From the NCBI RefSeq assembly GCF_027922365.1, contig NZ_BSFN01000021.1:1-64000 (forward strand): a DNA stretch of 64,000 nucleotides. Direction: 5' to 3'. Of the stretch, positions 1 to 7,877 are shown piece after piece. Source of the stretch: Pseudomonas turukhanskensis (GTDB lineage Bacteria; Pseudomonadota; Gammaproteobacteria; Pseudomonadales; Pseudomonadaceae). Positions within the stretch are counted from its first letter, which is position 1. Every line of letters begins with the position of its first letter. The translations under genes and the position numbers were made by a program. The notes under the pieces were generated by a model. That model did no database searches. It saw only the letters and a list, made by a program, of their open reading frames with translations, and had not been told where the DNA came from.

Positions 1-97
1 CGGGGCGCATCATGGGCTGGCTCCAGAAAGAAAATCGGGAGCACAGCATCAGGTCGTACTTGGGTCATTTGAAGGTGGGGTTTATGGAGCGCTTACG
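1..97. other. Unassigned sequence upstream of the dtd junction
   Basis: These bases precede the point where dtd homology starts. All short frames were read on both strands, and none looks like a known protein or like the missing front of dtd. It could be the edge of an inserted or rearranged segment that continues outside the window. Confidence 0.4.
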
Positions 98-307
98 TCG
101 CAATTCACTTTGGCCGCCGATACCAAAAGCGGCCTGCGCCCGAGCTTTTCTACCGCTGCGCCGCCAGCGCTGGGGGCCGAATTATTCGATTACCTGGTGA
201 ATCAGGCCAAAATAAAACACCCGGTGGTGGCCACCGGGTGTTTTGGCGCGGATATGCAGGTGTCGCTAGTCAACGACGGGCCAGTGACTTTCCTTCTCGT
301 CGTTTAA
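98..307 (+). pseudogene. dtd: 3' remnant of D-aminoacyl-tRNA deacylase
   Basis: The reading frame ending at 307 gives the characteristic DTD C-terminal half: SQFTLAADT, then the RPSFSTAAPPALGAE stretch and GADMQVSLVNDGPVTFLL. The family removes D-amino acids mischarged onto tRNA, and full proteins are about 145 residues. Here the match begins abruptly at about base 98. Upstream to base 1 the same frame stays open but reads nothing like the DTD N-terminal half, and the other two frames do not supply it either. The fragment is therefore a broken gene, or a gene split at a rearrangement junction. It faces the protease gene tail to tail. Confidence 0.65.
214..244 (-). terminator. Perfect 14-bp hairpin, likely terminator of the protease gene
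   Basis: Two perfectly complementary 14-base arms around a 3-base loop, flanked by AAAA and TTTT. Read on the minus strand the stem is followed by TTTTATTTTGG, a good U-tract about 80 bases past the protease stop codon. The hairpin lies inside the last codons of the dtd fragment. Confidence 0.6.
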
Positions 308-321
308 GTATCTTGTGTCGC

Positions 322-2028
322 TCAGTCGTCGACGGCGGGGTTGCCGCTATAAAGTAGTTTGGACGTCCTTGGGGTGCCGTAACTGTCCCCAGTTTTGCCA
401 GGTACTATGCCGACCTGAACGGTAGGTGTACCCGTCACGAAAGCCGACGGGATACGAACAAGGCCGCCAACAGAGTACGGTTGGCGAGCACCGTAGTAAT
501 TCACACCGTTATAGAATTCGGATGAGTAGACCCCGTTTACCCAGGTAACTAAGCGAATGGGCGCATTGAACATGTCCGGGCTGATGTGGACGTCAAAACG
601 TTTGCCGTTGCGAACGACATCCTGAATGCCGGAAAGTCGGCCGCTATAGAGCAACACCGAAGCAGCTGGTGAGTTGATGTTAGTGAATACGCCAATCTGT
701 ACGAGATCACCGTACTGGACGCCACCTGTTTTGAAAATTGTTCCGCCAGTAACATCTTGTCTAGATAGGGAGTACGCACTGTTGTTTTGGACTTGGCCGT
801 GATAAGCACCGTTGACCCAGATGCCGATCTTGTGCCCGGAGTTGATCAGTTGGGTACTCATTTTAACCGAGAGTTGGCCACCGTTAATGCTGACATCTTC
901 GACGCCGCCAGGAACCTTTTCATACAGCAATTTTGCCGCTTGGGGATTGTTTGCTCCGGTAACGATACCAATTTGTACGATATCCGTGTCGTTAACCCGG
1001 AAGCCGCCCATTCGATAGATGGCACCGCCGTTGATATTTTCTCTGGTCGCGTAGTAAGCGCCATTTTTATTAACCTCCCCCAAATATCGGCCATTAACCC
1101 AGACTACAATTTGCTTGCCTGAATTAATGAGTTCGGAGCTAATCGTTACCGAGACAGCGCTGTTTTCAACCTTGACATTGCTGATTGGCAGCAACGCAAC
1201 AGGGTTTTCCGAGGCAGAACGCATTTCGCGGGCGTGCTCAAGTTGGCGGATGGTGGAAAGTGCCGGCGCAAGCCCTTGGAACTCACTAAACAAAACGCCA
1301 CGGTGCGTGAAGTCTGCGGAAAGAATGCCTACCAGCATGTCATTGATAATTAGCGGCCCTCCAGAATCTCCACCTTCGGTTTGTCCATTAAGCCCCTGCA
1401 CCACAAGCGCTTCGTTCAATAGTTTATTTTTGTGATGTGTAAAAACTTTTACGTCCAGGCTTTTTTGCTCGTCCATAAACGCAGACCCGTCGCCTCCATA
1501 AGCATACAGCGTACCTAGGGTGCCTGGAGGGAGGGGATTGTTCTTGGCAAGATAGTCTGGCGCTAGCTGTGGATATGAGGCGAGACGGTGCGCAGTTTGA
1601 AGAACAACTACCTGTAGGTCTGTTCCTTCGACGGGATGAGTACTGGCGACCATTGATTGCTGGAACTGTGTCGAGTCTTTGGCGCTATGAAATACTACTA
1701 GACTGACATTGCAGTGCTTGGCCGTGACAACCATCAGTTCGTTAATTGCCACTCCGGAACAGTATGTATAGTCCATCATGTCAGAAGTGAGACCGAAAGT
1801 TTGTACCACCCAAGGTTGGTTTGCACGCTCACCGCCAACTATGGCCAGTGTAGGGCTGGATGCCAACAAACTTCCTGCAGCTAGGGTAGTGGCGGTAACA
1901 GTGCACAGGGTACTTGATAGCTTTCGTAGCTGACTGTTGAATTTTTGATTGATGCCGTTCTCAGGTTTTTTGTTGGTATTCCTTGAAGGAGTTGAGGAAT
2001 GGCTGATAGAGCTATTTGCAGTATTCAT
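322..2028 (-). CDS. Secreted S1-family (trypsin-like) serine protease with three C-terminal repeats
   Basis: 568 residues. A long basic N-region is followed by a hydrophobic segment (about 40-60) ending SPTLA at 62. The protease domain starts immediately with IVGG at 63-66. The catalytic triad is His105 (TAKHC), Asp137 (GTDLQ) and Ser222 (GGDSGGPL); Cys90 and Cys106 match the conserved disulfide beside the His. From about 281 to the end come three modules of roughly 85-100 residues, each with a W-V-N-G core and an LLYS/LLYE end. These are probably adhesion or substrate-binding domains, but I do not recognise the family. Because signal peptidase would cut right before IVGG, no zymogen propeptide is apparent. 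The start has an AGAGGA ribosome site. Codon use is more AT-rich than the flanking genes, suggesting acquisition. Confidence 0.85.
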   Translation of the reverse strand: MNTANSSISHSSTPSRNTNKKPENGINQKFNSQLRKLSSTLCTVTATTLAAGSLLASSPTLAIVGGERANQPWVVQTFGLTSDMMDYTYCSGVAINELMVVTAKHCNVSLVVFHSAKDSTQFQQSMVASTHPVEGTDLQVVVLQTAHRLASYPQLAPDYLAKNNPLPPGTLGTLYAYGGDGSAFMDEQKSLDVKVFTHHKNKLLNEALVVQGLNGQTEGGDSGGPLIINDMLVGILSADFTHRGVLFSEFQGLAPALSTIRQLEHAREMRSASENPVALLPISNVKVENSAVSVTISSELINSGKQIVVWVNGRYLGEVNKNGAYYATRENINGGAIYRMGGFRVNDTDIVQIGIVTGANNPQAAKLLYEKVPGGVEDVSINGGQLSVKMSTQLINSGHKIGIWVNGAYHGQVQNNSAYSLSRQDVTGGTIFKTGGVQYGDLVQIGVFTNINSPAASVLLYSGRLSGIQDVVRNGKRFDVHISPDMFNAPIRLVTWVNGVYSSEFYNGVNYYGARQPYSVGGLVRIPSAFVTGTPTVQVGIVPGKTGDSYGTPRTSKLLYSGNPAVDD

Positions 2029-2367
2029 GCGGCGATCCTCTAGGTGGCTAGAATATTAGCGTGCCGGCAATGGGCGAACTTCTGAAGCTGCGAAAAGTTC
2101 AGCGTTTGGAGTTTGCTAATTAGCCGGTAGAGGAAAGCGTCTACCCGTTGGAGGAGTTAATCAATCCGCCAAGTAGTTGCTGGGAAAAAGGCTACAGAAA
2201 TAACGTAGTTGTCGCTGGCTAAATTTTTATATGAGGTTTTATGTGCGTTAAATTTCAAAATTTTATTAGTGGTTTTGGCTTGGAAGGTTGGTGCGATACT
2301 CGCGCTTCGTCTTGTAAGTGATTAACTGCCTTCGGGCCTTTTTCCGGCGGTATATGGTGCAGGCGTA
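2029..2367. other. Gene-free 339-base gap, AT-rich upstream region of the protease
   Basis: The gap between the diguanylate cyclase stop and the protease start is clearly AT-richer than the surrounding sequence. It must hold the protease promoter; a TAATAT box lies close to the start, but no convincing -35 partner is visible. The only small frame (26 codons near 2240) has no coding support. No repeat or RNA gene is seen. Confidence 0.4.
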
Positions 2368-3495
2368 TTAACCCGCCGCGAGTTCAAGTCGATCACGGCC
2401 ATTGCGTTTGGCCTGATAGAGCGCGTTGTCGACGCGCTTGAAAAAGTGTTCGGCGTCCACATCCAGCAACGCATCGAAGCGGCCTACTCCCAGGCTGGTA
2501 GTCAGAGGCAGGTGTTCGCCTTGCAGGTCGATTCCGTTCTGGGCCAGCTCGCGGCGGAACTGTTCGGCCATTGACTGCGCCTGCTCCAGAGAAGTGTTGG
2601 GCATCAGCACACCGAACTCCTCACCTCCCAGGCGCAGCAAGGCATCGCTGTCGCGGCGAAAGACCTGGCGCATGCGCTGGGCAAATTCGCTCAGGCACGC
2701 ATCGCCGCCGGCGTGGCCGCGCTGGTCGTTAACCTTCTTGAAAAAATCGATATCCAGCAACACCAAGGCCAACGGTTCGCCCGAGCGCTTGGCGGCAGCC
2801 ACCATGTTCTGGAACAGGCTGTTGAATTGGTAGCGATTGCCCAGTTGGGTGAGGGTGTCAGTGCGGCTGAGCTGGTCCAGGGTGGCCTGCTGTTGCAGCA
2901 GGCGCAGCTCCAGGTCCAGGGTGCCGAGGTATTCGCGATGGCTGCGATTGAGCGCCAGCAACAGGTAGCTCAAGTAGAAAAGCAGGGTGATCAGCACGTA
3001 GTGGCCATTGCGCCAGTCCAGCGCCATCACCACTAGCCCAGGCACATACAGCAGCAGAATGGCTACAAACGCGCGCTTCTTGCGCATGGCGAAGTTGAAG
3101 GTCATGGCCGTGCTGAAGGCGATGGTGCTGAGGGTGGCGATAATCGCCGAGTCTTTCAGCGCGTCGCTGTACAAGGCCCAGGCGTGGGCTTGGCCCCAGC
3201 AGAGGGAGGTCAGCAACACCAGGCCCCAATGACGGTCGAGCCAGCCTCGCAGCTCGTGCTCATTCTGGGCTTTTGGCGGTGTGTGCAACAGGCGGGCAGC
3301 CATAAGCAGGGCGAACAGCACGCTGCCGGTGATGCCGCTTAGCCAGAGGGCAGAAGGGGTAGCACTGAAAATCCAGGTGAGCAGCCAGGCCAGCAAGTAG
3401 TAAATGCCGCCTAAGCGAGTGCGTACACGGGTGTCCTGTACTTCACGCCAGAGAGCAAAGGTTTGCGGCGAACGCGGTAATTCGGCGTCAGTCAT
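2368..3495 (-). CDS. Membrane-bound diguanylate cyclase (GGDEF)
   Basis: 375 residues. The N-terminal half (about 28-185) carries five or six hydrophobic segments with short loops and no recognisable sensor fold. A short helical linker (about 190-210) leads to a GGDEF domain opened by TDTLTQLGNR. The signature is GGEEF at 290-294, the active variant, so synthesis of cyclic di-GMP from two GTP is expected. An RDSD inhibitory site lies exactly five residues before it, so product feedback is likely. No EAL domain is present. It is a stand-alone gene; the ligand of the membrane region is unknown. Confidence 0.92.
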   Translation of the reverse strand: MTDAELPRSPQTFALWREVQDTRVRTRLGGIYYLLAWLLTWIFSATPSALWLSGITGSVLFALLMAARLLHTPPKAQNEHELRGWLDRHWGLVLLTSLCWGQAHAWALYSDALKDSAIIATLSTIAFSTAMTFNFAMRKKRAFVAILLLYVPGLVVMALDWRNGHYVLITLLFYLSYLLLALNRSHREYLGTLDLELRLLQQQATLDQLSRTDTLTQLGNRYQFNSLFQNMVAAAKRSGEPLALVLLDIDFFKKVNDQRGHAGGDACLSEFAQRMRQVFRRDSDALLRLGGEEFGVLMPNTSLEQAQSMAEQFRRELAQNGIDLQGEHLPLTTSLGVGRFDALLDVDAEHFFKRVDNALYQAKRNGRDRLELAAG

Positions 3496-3591
3496 TATTT
3501 GTGATCACAGGAGCAACGTCCTGCGAGCATAGTGCTTTGGCCGTGAAAAAAATATCAAAAGGCTATCATTCTGACCACTCGCCCGTCGGCG

Positions 3592-4071
3592 TCACAACGG
3601 TTTACGAAATTGCAGCAGCGCCACCCGTTGGCCCAGGTGGTTGCGACGCTCTTGCACGCCAACTACCTGATAGCCCATAGCGGGGTAGAGCAGCAGCCCG
3701 GCGGTGTTGGCGTTAAAGCAGCTGAGCTGCATTTCCCGCGCGGAGAAACGCTCACGGGCTATGTGCTCCATTTGCTCAATCAGGTAATGCGCCACGCCTT
3801 GACCGCGCGCCCATGCGGCCACCATCACATTGCCCAGTGCGCAGTACTCACCCGGCACGCAGGTATAAAAATTGGCGAAGGCAGCGATTTTTCCGTCCAA
3901 CTCAACCACTGTGCTCGCCTCACGCTGGTCCACCGCTTCGCTCAATTGCGCCACGGTGAACGGCCAGGAGCCTTTGGGATAACAGAAGAACAGCTCGTCC
4001 GCGTGCTGGGGAATGGCGACGACGGTGGGCAGGTCGTCGGCCGTGGCGGGGCGATGGCGCAGTATCGGCAT
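3592..4071 (-). CDS. GNAT-family N-acetyltransferase
   Basis: 159 residues from the ATG at 4071, which begins MPILRHRPAT, a usual GNAT opening. A TTG at 4131 in the same frame would add 20 residues of unconvincing sequence. The acetyl-CoA loop is ARGQGVA, preceded by the strand ALGNVMVA, and a C-terminal LLLYPAMGYQ matches the final GNAT helix and strand. The acceptor substrate cannot be told from sequence. It stands between the cyclase and a lipoprotein gene, both also on the minus strand, without overlap. Confidence 0.85.
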   Translation of the reverse strand: MPILRHRPATADDLPTVVAIPQHADELFFCYPKGSWPFTVAQLSEAVDQREASTVVELDGKIAAFANFYTCVPGEYCALGNVMVAAWARGQGVAHYLIEQMEHIARERFSAREMQLSCFNANTAGLLLYPAMGYQVVGVQERRNHLGQRVALLQFRKPL

Positions 4072-4158
4072 TGGAGGCTCGCAGTAGCTGGCTCGGAGGG
4101 GCCAGCTTAATCCGAGGGGCGGGGCGAACAACCCTAAGGTGTCCGCCTGGCACGTGGG

Positions 4159-4824
4159 TCAGTCCTTGAGTGCGGTCTGCACGACAGGATCTTCAATAAG
4201 CTGTTTCAACTGCTCGCGGTAGGCGCCCAGGATGTTGTTCTGCGGCGAAGAACTGGAGGTGACCGTGATGACGTCGCGCTCTTTTACTTGATGCTCTGCC
4301 ACCCGCCCTCGCTCGCTGCGGAACACCGACACATCGGTGTCGGTATCGAAGTTGAAGTCCGATACCCAGTTGAGGTTGATGCTGAAGTACCACTCTTTAA
4401 TGTCCAGCACGATCAAGCTGTCGGCATTGTTTTGCAGCAGCAGCGCTTTGGCTTCTTCTTCGCTGGGCACGCTGGTGAGGTTCAGTGGTTGAGCCGCCCA
4501 GCCTTGTTTTTGCAGGCCATTGGTCAGGCGGTGTTGCAGGAAGGCCGAGAGGTCGCGGTTTTTGTCACCGTCTTCGACGTCCAGTGCCTGCGGCACGCTC
4601 CAGTCGAAGGGAATGCCGAAGCTGCCATGCACCACACCGATGAAGTTGCGCGGCTTGCCCGCTTTAACGCGAGCACGGTTGTCGACCACGCTGATCAGTA
4701 CGTCGCCATTTTTGCTGTATTGCGGCTTGGGCAGTTGTTCGTCGAAGGGGATGTGCGTGACGCAGCCTGTGAGTACTGCGGCGGCGAGCAGAGCAAAGAG
4801 GGTGCGCAAAAAGCGGTAGTTCAT
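4159..4824 (-). CDS. Predicted outer-envelope lipoprotein, function unknown
   Basis: 221 residues from the ATG at 4824, chosen because it has an AAGGAC ribosome site and puts a clean lipobox (LTGC, Cys21) right after the hydrophobic segment. A longer frame from 4890 would bury the signal peptide. The mature part is soluble, about 200 residues, with strands such as SLIVLDIKEWYF and a polar C-terminus rich in Ser and Thr. The layout resembles the small YajG-like lipoproteins, but I cannot assign a family. It opens a cluster of envelope genes that also includes two DUF4136-type lipoproteins. Confidence 0.75.
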   Translation of the reverse strand: MNYRFLRTLFALLAAAVLTGCVTHIPFDEQLPKPQYSKNGDVLISVVDNRARVKAGKPRNFIGVVHGSFGIPFDWSVPQALDVEDGDKNRDLSAFLQHRLTNGLQKQGWAAQPLNLTSVPSEEEAKALLLQNNADSLIVLDIKEWYFSINLNWVSDFNFDTDTDVSVFRSERGRVAEHQVKERDVITVTSSSSPQNNILGAYREQLKQLIEDPVVQTALKD

Positions 4825-5054
4825 CGGGGCAAGTCCTTGTGCAGTCAACTGCGTAATTAGCGATTCGTCCGGCAAAGCGGCGGGAAGCACAGCAGTTTTT
4901 CTTTCGGCTTCCTTGCCGGGGTAGGAACGTTACTTGGCTGATAGCACTTTGCCAAGTAGCGGCGACCATTCGTCCAACACCTTGCACTCCCGACTCGCCT
5001 AGTGGCTCAAACCTGTACATCCAGCTAACGAGCCAGCGGCTCAGGGAGTGACAG

Positions 5055-5492
5055 ATGAACCCACTTATCCACAAGCCGGCCCTGTTGGGCGCGGCCTTGC
5101 TGCTGGCCATGAGCGCCAGCGCGCAGACTTATGCTCTGGAAGCCGGTGCGTCGGGTCGAGCGGTGCAGGGCGCCAGTCCTTCGGGTTCCTCCACGCAGAC
5201 GGCACCGTCTGGCGGCAGCAACACCAATTCCACCAACAGCAATTCGACCAACAACAATTCCAACACCAATGGCTTCAACAGCAATGGCTACAACAACAGC
5301 ACCGGCAGCAGCGGCAGCGTGAACAACGGCGCCGATACCGGCACAGGTGACGGCAGTAGCTCGCAGCAGTTGAATAACCAGAGTGGCACCGGTGGCTCCA
5401 CCAGCGGATCTTCCGGGACTTCTTCCGGGACATTGGAAGAGCAGCGTCGGGCCAGTGGCGAGGCGATGGAGCGCGAACGCACCGGCGAGTGA
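5055..5492 (+). CDS. Small secreted Asn/Ser/Gly/Thr-rich low-complexity protein
   Basis: 145 residues with a strong ribosome site (AGGGAG). The signal peptide (about 1-23) ends MSASAQ. Residues about 40-125 are almost entirely Asn, Ser, Thr and Gly, with repeated NSTN, NNSN and SGTS motifs and no cysteine. The last 20 residues are charged (LEEQRRASGEAMERERTGE). It is the only plus-strand gene in the lipoprotein cluster. The composition suggests a flexible surface or periplasmic protein; function is unknown. The strict codon phase and good start argue that it is real despite low complexity. Confidence 0.7.
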   Translation: MNPLIHKPALLGAALLLAMSASAQTYALEAGASGRAVQGASPSGSSTQTAPSGGSNTNSTNSNSTNNNSNTNGFNSNGYNNSTGSSGSVNNGADTGTGDGSSSQQLNNQSGTGGSTSGSSGTSSGTLEEQRRASGEAMERERTGE

Positions 5493-5513
5493 CGTGCTAT
5501 GCCCCGCCTGGAA

Positions 5514-6074
5514 TCAATGCGGCGGGTATTGGCTCAAGATCTTGGCCACGGTCTGGCGAATCGCCGCCTCGCGTTCCACCGGGCTGGTCTGGTTGTTGCG
5601 CACAATCTGCTCGGCGCTGCCGCGCCAGACCAGCTTGCCGTCTTTGCCGTCGAATAGATCGACCTGCACGGTGCCGACTTTGTAATCGACGTTGCGGGTT
5701 TCGGTGTACGCCGGCCCGCCCCAGTAGCCATTCCAGTAACCGCCCCAGGCGCCGCCATAGCTGGTGCTGACTTGGTCGGTCTTGTTCTCCACAATCAGCC
5801 AGGCCTGCACACTTACATCGCCTTTGGCGCCGGCCGGCGCCAGGCGCAGGCCGCGCTGGTCGAGTTGTTCGCTCACTGCATCGCGCACCCGTTGTTCGGT
5901 CAGGTCGCTCTTGATGCGTGGGTCATCGGGGCTGTACTGCAACGCCGGCTCTTTCCAGGTGAAGCTACGGTACGCGGCAAAATCGCGGTTTTTGTCGAAA
6001 TCCTGGTTGAGCTGGGTGCTCTGGCAGGCAGCCAGCAACAGCAGAGTAGGCACTAATAGAAGACGGGCAGTCAT
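5514..6074 (-). CDS. DUF4136-type lipoprotein
   Basis: 186 residues with signal peptide and lipobox LAAC (Cys17). The mature protein has the DUF4136 pattern: DFDKNRDFAAYRSFTWKEP, then a helical RVRDAVSEQLDQRGLR, a Gly/Tyr/Trp-rich loop around residue 105-125, and strands V-Q-V-D-L-F-D and L-V-W-R-G-S. Function of the family is unknown; members are envelope lipoproteins. It follows a paralogous gene upstream (start 6736) by 56 bases, so the pair is probably co-transcribed and arose by duplication. Confidence 0.87.
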   Translation of the reverse strand: MTARLLLVPTLLLLAACQSTQLNQDFDKNRDFAAYRSFTWKEPALQYSPDDPRIKSDLTEQRVRDAVSEQLDQRGLRLAPAGAKGDVSVQAWLIVENKTDQVSTSYGGAWGGYWNGYWGGPAYTETRNVDYKVGTVQVDLFDGKDGKLVWRGSAEQIVRNNQTSPVEREAAIRQTVAKILSQYPPH

Positions 6075-6130
6075 GGTGATACTTCCTTCTTAGCGCGGAC
6101 GCGCTTGAGTCTAGACGTGGTTGAGACCCG

Positions 6131-6736
6131 CTAGCGCGGTGGGTAGGCGCTAAGGGCTTTGTTCACTGCCGAGCGCAATGCCTCTACGCGCTCGCTCTGG
6201 CTTCCACGGTTACTGGCTTCGGCACTGCCATTCCAGATGCTTTGCTGGTTGCGGCTATCGAGCAGTTCGACGCGCACCACCTGCACCTCTTCTTCATAGG
6301 TACGTACCAGCGGCACGCTGCCGTACACGCCCCCGTAATTGTTGCCATAAGGGCCGCGGCCGTAGTAGGTGCCGACGTCATCCTGAACCTGGCGCAGGCG
6401 GCGTTCCACCCGGACATCGGCGCGCACCTGCACATCGGCGACAGCGCCCTGGCGCGCCGGGCGCAGGCCGCGCTGGTCGAGGCTGTTACTGAGGATATCG
6501 GCCATTTGCTCGGGCGTCGCGCCCGCCGTGCCACCGGGCAGGCGACCGGCTTGCCAGGCCCAGGTCTGGTAGCGGCCGTAGTCGCGCGGGGCGGCTGGGT
6601 AGGCGCTGAGGTCGAGCGTCTGTGCTGCCGTCGGCGGCGCCGGCGGTAGCGGATTGGAGCTGGGCGTGTAGGGGTTCTGGCTCTGGCAGGCAGCCAGGCC
6701 CAGCGCGCAGATCAGCAGTGGCAAACGGCAGTTCAT
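6131..6736 (-). CDS. DUF4136-type lipoprotein, paralogue of the neighbour
   Basis: 201 residues from the second of two adjacent ATGs (6739 and 6736); the second has the better six-base spacing from AGGAG. Lipobox LAAC (Cys17) is followed by a Pro-rich linker. The domain shares its features with the next gene: YGRYQTWAWQ, NSLDQRGLRPA, a Gly/Tyr loop, EEVQVVRVELLD and SIWNGSAE, and both end with the same SAYPP/SQYPP type tail. Reading frames further upstream lack the signal peptide and are not used. Function unknown. Confidence 0.85.
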   Translation of the reverse strand: MNCRLPLLICALGLAACQSQNPYTPSSNPLPPAPPTAAQTLDLSAYPAAPRDYGRYQTWAWQAGRLPGGTAGATPEQMADILSNSLDQRGLRPARQGAVADVQVRADVRVERRLRQVQDDVGTYYGRGPYGNNYGGVYGSVPLVRTYEEEVQVVRVELLDSRNQQSIWNGSAEASNRGSQSERVEALRSAVNKALSAYPPR

Positions 6737-6786
6737 CATGCACTCCTTATCCTGAACAGCAGGGCCGCCAGCTACACCTCGGGTAC

Positions 6787-7536
6787 CTAGCGCGGGCGGC
6801 AAATCCAATGCAGGTAACGCCCAAGGCCCATAAAGCTCGGATGGCGGCGGTGGGCCAATTCCATCTCCAGCAGGTCGATCAGCTCGGCCTTCAGCTGAAA
6901 GTCGCGCGGCATATAGTCGTGAAAAACCCGCACGCCGCTCTGGCTTTCGACTCGCCAAAGCGCAGCGAGTTGCGTCGCCAGCTCTCGCGGGTCCAAGGGC
7001 ATTTGCGGGGTCAGGCTTTGCTTCTCGCCGGCAAACTCCTGTTTGCGCAGCTTACGGAAATGACCTTTGAGCAGGTTGCGGTAAATCAGCGCGTCTTTGT
7101 TGTAGAACGCCAGCGACAACCAGCCGCCCGGTGCAGTGAGCTGGTGCAGCACGGGCAAAATGGCATGGGGCTCGGCCAGCCATTCCAGCACGGCATGACA
7201 CACCACCACGTCGTAACGCTCGGTCAATTGGCCGAGCAAATCCTGCCAGGGCGCCTGGATAAACGTGGCGGTTTGCCCGGCTGCCGCGAAGCGCTCGCGG
7301 GCACCTTGCAGCATAGGCTCGGCTGGTTCGGTTACGGTGAGTTGATGGCCGCGTTCGGCCAGCCACAGCGACATATGGCCAAGACCGGCACCGATATCCA
7401 GAATGCGCAGCGGCCGCTCGGGCAGCGCTTGGGCAAGGTCGGCCTGGAGCACGGCGAGGCGAATGGCACCCTTGGCGCCACCATAGATTTTTTCGGCAAA
7501 ACGCGTGGCCAGTTCGTCGAAGTGGCGGTCACTCAT
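6787..7536 (-). CDS. cmoM: tRNA 5-carboxymethoxyuridine methyltransferase
   Basis: 249 residues. The SAM-binding motif I is ILDIGAGLGH, followed by LTVTEPAEPML and the motif IV region YDVVVCHAVLEWL. The C-terminal half (SLAFYNKDALIYRNLLKGHF and GVRVFHDYMP) is typical of CmoM (older name SmtA), which makes the methyl ester of cmo5U at the wobble base of some tRNAs. The ATG at 7536 overlaps the stop of the upstream pyrophosphohydrolase in an ATGA, which fixes the start and implies translational coupling. Confidence 0.88.
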   Translation of the reverse strand: MSDRHFDELATRFAEKIYGGAKGAIRLAVLQADLAQALPERPLRILDIGAGLGHMSLWLAERGHQLTVTEPAEPMLQGARERFAAAGQTATFIQAPWQDLLGQLTERYDVVVCHAVLEWLAEPHAILPVLHQLTAPGGWLSLAFYNKDALIYRNLLKGHFRKLRKQEFAGEKQSLTPQMPLDPRELATQLAALWRVESQSGVRVFHDYMPRDFQLKAELIDLLEMELAHRRHPSFMGLGRYLHWICRPR

Positions 7537-7838
7537 TTGGCGAACCGCCGCTCGCTGTCGGCCAGCTTGGCGCGCACCACCTCGTTCATATCCAGCCCCA
7601 GCTCGCTGCACAGCAGCAACAGATAGAGCACGATATCGCCCACTTCCTGGCCGGCATGGGCCAGATCGGCAGCGGGCAGTTGGCGCGACTGGTCTTCGCT
7701 GAGCCACTGGAAAATTTCCACCAGTTCGGCCATTTCCACGCTGGCGGCCATGGCCAGGTTTTTCGGGCTGTGGAAACCACGCCAGTCGTTGTTGTCACGA
7801 ATGGCATGCAGGCGGGCGGTGAGTTCTTCGAGGTTCAT
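7533..7838 (-). CDS. MazG-like nucleotide pyrophosphohydrolase
   Basis: 101 residues from the ATG at 7838 (MNLEEL). It shows the metal-binding helix pattern of the all-alpha NTP pyrophosphohydrolases: EMAE in VEMAELVEIFQW and EVGD in EVGDIVLYLLLL. Length and motifs match the RS21-C6/dCTPase-like group, which hydrolyses (d)NTPs to monophosphate and pyrophosphate, probably as house cleaning. The gene overlaps cmoM by four bases and follows the MaoC-like gene by 39 bases. Confidence 0.85.
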   Translation of the reverse strand: MNLEELTARLHAIRDNNDWRGFHSPKNLAMAASVEMAELVEIFQWLSEDQSRQLPAADLAHAGQEVGDIVLYLLLLCSELGLDMNEVVRAKLADSERRFAK

Positions 7839-7877
7839 GCGGCTGTCCTGAGTGAAGAGCCGCATTGTTTCACGCAG

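Noticed and set aside
2240..2320. 26-codon frame in the protease upstream region
   Set aside because: Too short, no ribosome site and no recognisable sequence.
3496..3512. TGTGATCACA palindrome as a Vfr/CRP site before the cyclase gene
   Set aside because: The half-sites touch, whereas a CRP/Vfr site needs six bases between TGTGA and TCACA.
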